Below are positions 58,685 through 64,000 of a stretch of 64,000 bases of DNA, in pieces. Origin of the DNA: Curtobacterium herbarum (GTDB taxonomy: Bacteria > Actinomycetota > Actinomycetes > Actinomycetales > Microbacteriaceae). The stretch is taken from positions 620,001 through 684,000 of the forward strand of contig NZ_JAFBBT010000001.1 of NCBI RefSeq assembly GCF_016907335.1, given 5' to 3'. The notes under the pieces were generated by a model. The model searched no databases. It was not told the DNA's origin and worked only from the letters and a program-made list of their open reading frames with translations. The first letter of the stretch is position 1. Each line of letters opens with the position of its first letter. The translations under genes were made by a program, and so were the position numbers.

Positions 58685-59386
58685 TCAGTGCCGCCGGACC
58701 AGCACCACCGACTCCTCGAGCGTCGCCGGCTCGCCGTCCGGCACGGTGACCTGCCGGGTGCGGAGCTCCGCGACCTCGACGCTCCACCCGTCGTCGAGCC
58801 CGAGCTGCTCCACCTGCTCGGCCGGCCCGACCAGGGGTTCGGCGTGCGCGTGCTCGCCGTGCGAGGCCCAGGACGGCGAGCCGGCGTGCCCGACGACCGC
58901 CAGGTGCCCGCCGGGCGCCACGAACGTCGTCGCCCGTCGGAGCACCGCGGCCCGCGGGAACGACACCGACGAGTGCAGGAACGACGCGGTGACGAGGTCG
59001 AACCGGTCCTCGGTGTCCCAGGTCGCCAGGTCTGCCGGCACCCAGGTGAGCCGGTCGCCGAGTCCGACGCGCTCGGCCTCGGCCCGGCCGCGGGCGAGGG
59101 CGTTGGCGGCGATGTCGACCGCGGTGACCTGCCACCCCTGCGCGGCGAGCCAGAGCGCGTCGCCGCCCTCACCGCTGCCGAGGTCGAGCGCACGGCGTGC
59201 ACGAGCCGCCCCGTCAGCGGTCCCGCCAGCGGCCGCCCCGGCTGCTGCCAGGTCACTGCCGGGAGCGAGCAGTCCCACCGTGTCGACGAGCGAGGCGTTC
59301 GGCGCCCCCGACCAGATCGGGGCGTCGCCGTAGCGGTCGGTCCAGTAGGCCTCGGCATCGGTGCGGGGAGTGGGTTCTGCGGTCAT
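58685..59386 (-). CDS. Class I SAM-dependent methyltransferase
   Basis: 233 aa. Motif I ALDLGSGEGGDALWLAAQGW, motif II VTAVDIAANALARGRAEA and a DRFDLVTASFLHSSV segment. The N-terminus EAYWTDRYGDAPIWSGAPNASLVDTVGLL is common in Tellurite-resistance TehB-like and thiopurine-like methyltransferases. Substrate unknown. ATG at 59386. Divergent from oleA with 130 bp between. Confidence 0.87.
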   Translation of the reverse strand: MTAEPTPRTDAEAYWTDRYGDAPIWSGAPNASLVDTVGLLAPGSDLAAAGAAAGGTADGAARARRALDLGSGEGGDALWLAAQGWQVTAVDIAANALARGRAEAERVGLGDRLTWVPADLATWDTEDRFDLVTASFLHSSVSFPRAAVLRRATTFVAPGGHLAVVGHAGSPSWASHGEHAHAEPLVGPAEQVEQLGLDDGWSVEVAELRTRQVTVPDGEPATLEESVVLVRRH

Positions 59387-59516
59387 CCGCGCAGCATCCC
59401 ACCGGCGCTCGGGGACGGCCAGTACGATTGCCGGATCGGCAACGGCGACGACGTTCCCGGGGTCCGTCCGGCGCAGTCGCAACGGAGACCCAGCATCGAT
59501 ACGGAAGTATGTGCAA

Positions 59517-60599
59517 GTGACGATCATGACCGAGCGGCCTCAGCAGGACACCCCGAGCGCCGAGACGGAGCGACCCGGCAACGCGACCGTCCGCTTCCGC
59601 AACGCCGCAGTCCTGGCCGTCGAGACGACCGTCGCGGACCGCGTGACCACCTCCGCGGACATCGAGGAGAAGCTCGGCGGTGTGCTCCGCCGCCTGCGTC
59701 TGCCGATGGGACTGCTCGAGCGCGTCGCCGGCGTGCGGGAGCGCCGCAACTGGGGTGAGAACCAGTCCTTCCAGGACGCTGCGATCGACGCCGGCCGCCG
59801 CGCGATGGCTGCCGCGGGCATCGAGCCCGAGGACGTCGGTCTGCTCATCAACACCTCGGTGACCCGTCCGCACCTCGAGCCCTCGGTTGCCGTCCGGCTG
59901 CACCACGGGCTGGGCCTGCCGACCTCGGCGATCAACTTCGACATCGCGAACGCCTGCCTGGGCTTCGTCAACGCCATGAGCGTCGCCGCCGGCATGATCG
60001 ACTCCGGGCAGATCAAGTACGCCTTGGTCGTCGACGGCGAGGACGCGGACCAGGTGCAGCTCAACACCATCGACCGCCTGAACCAGGGCGGCCGGAACCG
60101 CAAGGACTTCATGAGCGAGTTCGCCAGCCTGACGCTCGGCTCCGGTGCCGCCGCGGCCGTGCTCGGTCCGGCGGACCTGCACCCGACCGGTCACCGCATC
60201 GTCGGCGGCGTCACCCGCGCGGCGACCCAGTGGTACGACCTGTGCGTCGGCAGCGTCGACGGCATGTTCACGGACGCGAAGATGCTGCTCAAGGGCGGCA
60301 TGGAGCTCGTCGTCGCCGCCTGGAACGAGGCGCGCGCCCACTTCGACTGGACCGACATGGACCGGTACGTGCTGCACCAGGTCTCCGACGTGCACACCAA
60401 CGCGTTCGTCGCCGCGATCGGCGTGCCGCGCGACAAGGTCCCCACCACGTACGAGCGCTTCGGCAACGTCGGCCCCGCGTCGATCCCGATCACCCTGGCG
60501 GACGAGGTCGCCCGCGGCTCGATCCGCCCCGGCGACCGCGTGTTCCTCGGCGGTGTCGGCTCGGGCATCAACACGGCGATGATGGAACTGCACTGGTGA
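59517..60599 (+). CDS. oleA: OleA, beta-ketoacyl synthase III-like condensing enzyme of olefin synthesis
   Basis: 360 aa thiolase-fold enzyme. In the olefin pathway OleA joins two fatty-acyl-CoAs by non-decarboxylative Claisen condensation to a 2-alkyl-3-ketoacid. The triad is visible: Cys147 (FDIANACLGFVN), His287 (VLHQVSDVHTNAF) and Asn317 (FGNVGPASIP). The following genes, a fused OleB-OleC and an OleD, confirm the assignment over FabH. GTG at 59517 follows GGAAG with a nine-base spacer and is preferred to ATG 59526 (spacer 18). The stop overlaps the oleBC start (GTGA). Confidence 0.93.
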   Translation: MTIMTERPQQDTPSAETERPGNATVRFRNAAVLAVETTVADRVTTSADIEEKLGGVLRRLRLPMGLLERVAGVRERRNWGENQSFQDAAIDAGRRAMAAAGIEPEDVGLLINTSVTRPHLEPSVAVRLHHGLGLPTSAINFDIANACLGFVNAMSVAAGMIDSGQIKYALVVDGEDADQVQLNTIDRLNQGGRNRKDFMSEFASLTLGSGAAAAVLGPADLHPTGHRIVGGVTRAATQWYDLCVGSVDGMFTDAKMLLKGGMELVVAAWNEARAHFDWTDMDRYVLHQVSDVHTNAFVAAIGVPRDKVPTTYERFGNVGPASIPITLADEVARGSIRPGDRVFLGGVGSGINTAMMELHW

Positions 60600-63388
60600 C
60601 AGCGCGGTTGCCCCGCGCCGCCGTGAGCACGGCTCCGGCGACGCTCCCGCCGCCCCTGCCCGGACTCGACCCGGCCTGGTCCCGCCTGGTCACGGTCCCG
60701 GGGACGCCGTCGGACAGCTCGGGAGGCCCGGCTCGCCCCGCGCGCACCTGGCACCTCCTCGACACGGCCGCGTCCCTGACCGCACTCGGCGTCGAGCCCG
60801 TCGGCACGCTGCTCTGCGTGCACGGCAACCCGACCTGGTCCTACCTGTGGCGCTCGGTCGTCGCGCAGTCCCTGGCGGTCGCCGCGGCCGGCGGTCCGGC
60901 GTGGCGCGTCGTCGCCGTCGACCAGCTCGGCATGGGCTTCTCGGAGCGCACCGGCGTCGACCACCGCCTGGCCGACCGGGTCGCCGAGCTCGGCAGACTG
61001 ACCGACGAGCTCGGACTCACGGGTCCCGTCGTCACGCTCGGCCACGACTGGGGTGGTGTCGTCTCCCTCGGGTGGGCCGTCGACCACCCGGACCTCGTGG
61101 TCGCGGTGACGACCTGCAACACCGCCGTGCACCAGCCCGCGGACGTCCCGATCCCGGCACCGCTCCGGCTGGCGCTCCGCCCGCAGCTGCTCGGTCGGGC
61201 CACCGTCGTCACCCCGGCCTTCATCGAGACCACTCTGGCGATCGCGCACCCGAAGCTCGACCGAGCCACCGCCGACGCCTACCGGGCGCCGTACCGCGGC
61301 GCTGCCCGACGTGGTGCGGTCGGTGGGTTCGTCGCGGACATCCCCGTCGACTCGGCGCACCCGAGCGCGGCCGAACTCGACCGCATCGCGACCGGTGTGG
61401 CCGCACTGCGGGTCCCGGCCCTGCTCCTCTGGGGGCCGCGCGACCCGGTGTTCCTCGAGCGCTACCTCGACGACCTCGCCGCCCGGCTGCCGCAGGCCGA
61501 CGTGCACCGCTTCGAGGGCGCCGGTCACCTGCTGCCGGACGACGCCGACGTCGCCGGGACGGTGTTCGACTGGCTCGGCGACCACCTGCCGCACGGCACC
61601 GTGCCCACCCAGGCCGGACCGGGCCTCCCGGCTGGACCGGACCTGCGGACCGACACCGAGCGCACCAACGTCACCGAGCGCACCGACGTCACCGAGCGCA
61701 CCGACGTCGCCGAGCCCACCGGCGACGCTGACGGGCCCGCCCACCGCCCGCTCTGGACACACCTGACCGAGCTCCGCGACAGCGACGAGCCAGCCCTGGT
61801 CGAGATGGCCGCACCCGGCGGGACCCGCACGATCACCTGGCGTCTGCTCACCCGACGCATCGACGAGGTCGCCGCCGGACTGCTCGACCTCGGCGTCCGG
61901 CACGGCGACCGCGTGTCGCTCCTGGTGACCCCTGGCGCCGACCTGACCGCCGCGCTGTACGCGTGCGTGCGGATCGGCGCGGTCGTCGTGGTCGCGGACG
62001 CGGGACTCGGGCTCGGTGGCCTGACGCGAGCCGTCCGTGGCGCCCGCCCGGACTGGATCATCGGCGCGCTGCCGGGCCTCGCCGCCGCACGCGCGCTCGG
62101 CTGGCCCGGACGCCGGATCGCGACCGTGGCGCTGCCCGCCCCCGCTCGTCGGGCACTGCGCGTCGAGCACACCCTGGCCGCCGTCGCCCGTCGCGGTGCC
62201 GTACGTCTGGCCGCCGGTTCCGCGCTGCCGGACGCTCCCGCCGCCGACGCCCCGGCCGCGGTGCTGTTCACCTCCGGGTCGACCGGCCCGGCGAAGGGCG
62301 TCGTCTACACGCACGGGCAGCTCGGCGCGGTGCGGGACGCCCTCGCCGGCCAGTACGACGTCGGTGTCGGCACCGGACTGGTGGCGGGCTTCGCCCCGTT
62401 CGCGCTCCTCGGACCTGCCCTCGGAGCACGCTCGGTCGCCCCCGACATGGACGTCACCGCGCCCCGGACACTGACCGCCCGTGCGGTCGCGGACGCCGTC
62501 GTCGCGGCCGACGCCACCGTGGTGTTCCTCTCGCCGGCGGCGCTGGCGAACGTCGTCGCGACCGCCGCCGCGCTCACCGACGACGACCGGCGGGCCCTCG
62601 GCCGCGTGCGGCTGTTCCTGTCCGCCGGCGCCCCGGTGTCGGCGGCGTTGCTCACTGCGGCGACCGAGCTGATGCCGAACGCCAGTGCGCACACCCCGTA
62701 CGGCATGACCGAGGGACTGCTCATGACGGACGTCGACCTGGACGGCGTCCGCGCTGCCGGGACGTCCGGGTCCGAGGGCATCTGCGTCGGCCGACCGGCT
62801 GCGTCGGTGCAGGTGCGGATCGCCCCGCTCGACGATGACGGCCGCGCGACCGGAGCGCTCACCGAGACGCCGGACGTCACCGGCGAGATCGTCGTCGTCG
62901 CCCCGCACGTGCGCGACCACTACGACCGGCTCTGGCGGACCGACCGTGCCTCGCGCCTCGGCGTCAGCGACCCGCGCGGCCACCGCACCGGCGACGTCGG
63001 GCACCTCGACGCCTCCGGCCAGCTCTGGGTCGAGGGTCGCATGCAGCACGTCGTCACGACCCCGGGCAGCGTGGTCACACCGGTCGGTCCCGAACAGCGC
63101 ATCGAACGGGTGGACGGCATCGGCCGTGTCGGCATCGCGGGTATCGGCCCCGCCGGCACGCAGCAGGTCGTCGTCGTCGTCGAGACCGTCCCGGCCGTCC
63201 GTCGCCCCGGCCTGGCGGACCCCGACCTGGCCGCCGCGGTGCGCGTCGCCGCCGGGGTCCCGGTCGCGGCGGTCCTCGTGGTGCCGGTGCTGCCGACGGA
63301 CATCCGGCACAACTCCAAGGTCGACCGGGCACGGCTCTCCCGCTGGGCGTCGTCGGTGCTCGCCGGGGGACGGATGACCCGCCCGTGA
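60596..63388 (+). CDS. oleBC: OleBC fusion: beta-lactone decarboxylase plus beta-lactone synthetase
   Basis: 930 aa. Residues 1 to about 345 are an alpha/beta hydrolase of the haloalkane dehalogenase type (OleB): HGNPTW at 76-81, nucleophile Asp151 in GHDWGG, and catalytic His311 in GAGHLLP. OleB removes CO2 from the beta-lactone to give the cis-olefin. A linker at about 350-380 contains three 18-bp repeats coding TERTDV. From about residue 385 the rest is an AMP-ligase fold (OleC) with P-loop TSGSTGPAKG at 559-568, HTPYGMTEG and a C-terminal HNSKVDR Lys. OleC converts the 2-alkyl-3-hydroxyacid to the beta-lactone with ATP. Fused OleBC is known in actinobacteria such as Micrococcus. GTG at 60596 overlaps oleA. 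Confidence 0.95.
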   Translation: MTARLPRAAVSTAPATLPPPLPGLDPAWSRLVTVPGTPSDSSGGPARPARTWHLLDTAASLTALGVEPVGTLLCVHGNPTWSYLWRSVVAQSLAVAAAGGPAWRVVAVDQLGMGFSERTGVDHRLADRVAELGRLTDELGLTGPVVTLGHDWGGVVSLGWAVDHPDLVVAVTTCNTAVHQPADVPIPAPLRLALRPQLLGRATVVTPAFIETTLAIAHPKLDRATADAYRAPYRGAARRGAVGGFVADIPVDSAHPSAAELDRIATGVAALRVPALLLWGPRDPVFLERYLDDLAARLPQADVHRFEGAGHLLPDDADVAGTVFDWLGDHLPHGTVPTQAGPGLPAGPDLRTDTERTNVTERTDVTERTDVAEPTGDADGPAHRPLWTHLTELRDSDEPALVEMAAPGGTRTITWRLLTRRIDEVAAGLLDLGVRHGDRVSLLVTPGADLTAALYACVRIGAVVVVADAGLGLGGLTRAVRGARPDWIIGALPGLAAARALGWPGRRIATVALPAPARRALRVEHTLAAVARRGAVRLAAGSALPDAPAADAPAAVLFTSGSTGPAKGVVYTHGQLGAVRDALAGQYDVGVGTGLVAGFAPFALLGPALGARSVAPDMDVTAPRTLTARAVADAVVAADATVVFLSPAALANVVATAAALTDDDRRALGRVRLFLSAGAPVSAALLTAATELMPNASAHTPYGMTEGLLMTDVDLDGVRAAGTSGSEGICVGRPAASVQVRIAPLDDDGRATGALTETPDVTGEIVVVAPHVRDHYDRLWRTDRASRLGVSDPRGHRTGDVGHLDASGQLWVEGRMQHVVTTPGSVVTPVGPEQRIERVDGIGRVGIAGIGPAGTQQVVVVVETVPAVRRPGLADPDLAAAVRVAAGVPVAAVLVVPVLPTDIRHNSKVDRARLSRWASSVLAGGRMTRP
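61655..61708 (+). repeat. Three tandem 18-bp repeats in the OleB-OleC linker
   Basis: ACCGAGCGCACCRACGTC occurs at 61655, 61673 and 61691 and encodes TERTNV, TERTDV, TERTDV in the flexible linker between the two enzyme domains. The third is followed by a degenerate fourth unit. Copy number could vary without affecting the reading frame. Confidence 0.8.
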
Positions 63389-64000
63389 GGGTCCTGGTCA
63401 CCGGTGCGAGCGGCTTCCTCGGCCGCGCGGTCGCCGCTGCCGTCCGGGACGCCGGGCACGAGGTCCGGACGTTCCAGCGGCGCCCCTCCCGGGTCGACGG
63501 CGTCACGGACCTGCTCGGCACGATGACCGACCCGGCAGCGGTCCGTTCGGCGGTCGACGGTGTCCAGGCGGTCGTGCACCTGGCCGCCAAGGTGTCGCTG
63601 GCGGGTGACCCCGCCGAGTTCGAGCGCGTCAACGTCGACGGGACGCGCGACCTGCTCGCTGCCGCCCGCGCCGCCGGAGCCACGCGCTTCGTGTTCGTCT
63701 CGTCGCCCTCCGTCGCCCACACCGGGGCGTCGATCGCCGGCGACGACGCCACCCCGGCATCCCCGGAGACCGCCCGCGGCGACTACGCCCGGACGAAGGC
63801 CGCCGCCGAACGCCTGGCCCTGGCCGCCGACGCCCCCGGCTTCGCGGTCGTCGCCGTCCGCCCGCACCTGGTGTGGGGTCCGGGTGACGAGCAGCTCGTC
63901 GGGCGCATCGTCGACCGTGCCCGGAGCGGACGCCTGCCGGTCCTGGACTCCGGCGCCGCCCTGATCGACACCTGCTACGTCGACAACGCCGCCACCGCGA
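63385..64000 (+). CDS. oleD: OleD, NADPH-dependent 2-alkyl-3-ketoacid reductase (5' part, cut by window end)
   Basis: 205 codons visible. Extended SDR fold: NAD(P) motif VTGASGFLG at residues 5-13, VVHLAAKVS, then Ser in FVSSPSVAHTG and the catalytic YxxxK as Tyr134/Lys138 (GDYARTKAAAE). Reduces the OleA product before OleC and OleB complete olefin formation. GTG at 63385 overlaps the oleBC stop by four bases, so the order oleA-oleBC-oleD is translationally coupled throughout. The 3' end lies outside the window. Confidence 0.93.
   Translation, partial: MRVLVTGASGFLGRAVAAAVRDAGHEVRTFQRRPSRVDGVTDLLGTMTDPAAVRSAVDGVQAVVHLAAKVSLAGDPAEFERVNVDGTRDLLAAARAAGATRFVFVSSPSVAHTGASIAGDDATPASPETARGDYARTKAAAERLALAADAPGFAVVAVRPHLVWGPGDEQLVGRIVDRARSGRLPVLDSGAALIDTCYVDNAATA

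Noticed and set aside
60191..63310. 1039-codon minus-strand frame opposite oleA and oleBC
   Set aside because: Third-position GC bias of oleBC leaves the opposite frame free of stops. The translation is low complexity and no domain is visible.

Overview
The window is high-GC (about 70% by eye), densely coded DNA with many GTG starts, 4-bp gene overlaps and apparently leaderless -10 boxes such as TAGGCT and TAGCGT just before start codons. Together with the gene families present (a small DUF7882-type protein, a fused oleBC, mesD/mesX) this points to an actinobacterium of the Microbacteriaceae, most likely Curtobacterium or a close relative. That assignment is inference; there is no rRNA or other marker gene in the window. 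No tRNA, rRNA, CRISPR array, insertion sequence or phage module was recognised.

Layout. 0-4 kb is an accessory-looking stretch: an orphan DNA methyltransferase of lower GC, a tandem duplication of a possible immunity-protein gene, a PRC-barrel protein and a lipoprotein. 4.1-7.2 kb is a methionine module: mesD (methionine synthase core) with its partner mesX, divergent from a LysR regulator across a shared operator-like inverted repeat. 7.3-11.6 kb holds acetyltransferases, a GIY-YIG/zinc-finger protein, signal peptidase I and small membrane proteins. 11.6-16.7 kb has a decayed dehydrogenase remnant, a membrane protein, and a citrate-type two-component system divergent from a CitMHS transporter. 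16.7-24.9 kb carries a ketopantoate-reductase-like gene divergent from a TetR regulator, a Nudix hydrolase, a MOSC protein, an MFS exporter, an SDR and a phospholipase D-like protein.

25.0-31.5 kb is a 5-oxoproline (pyroglutamate) utilisation locus: a FadR-type GntR regulator, the DUF969/DUF979 transporter pair, a DUF2891 protein, an ABM-fold monooxygenase and pxpCBA. Two near-identical 11-bp palindromes, one upstream of each of the two transcription units, look like the binding sites of the regulator. 31.5-41.2 kb has an acetyltransferase, a methionine aminopeptidase divergent from an XRE regulator over a 24-bp palindrome, an MFS exporter, a secreted GH16 glucanase, a secreted purple-acid-type phosphatase, a HupE/UreJ-type membrane protein and a BMP-like lipoprotein. 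41.2-49.3 kb includes a locally duplicated repeat region, an MFS/TetR pair, a string of four tiny overlapping ORFs running into a TetR gene, and an AraC regulator. 49.4-56.7 kb is an ABC-2 exporter, a NarL-type two-component system, an old-yellow-enzyme reductase, and an ECF sigma factor with a membrane partner. 56.9-64.0 kb is pgi, a methyltransferase, and the head-to-head olefin operon oleA-oleBC-oleD, with oleD cut by the window end.

Running through the window is a family of long GC-rich perfect palindromes with the shared core GACGGACGGGAGGC...GCCTCCCGTCCGTC, mostly between gene ends; they look like the lineage's standard terminator. Two further inverted-repeat families, based on GAGACGCCGCCGA and on CGCAAAACGCAACG or CGCGAAACGCAACG, do the same job elsewhere.
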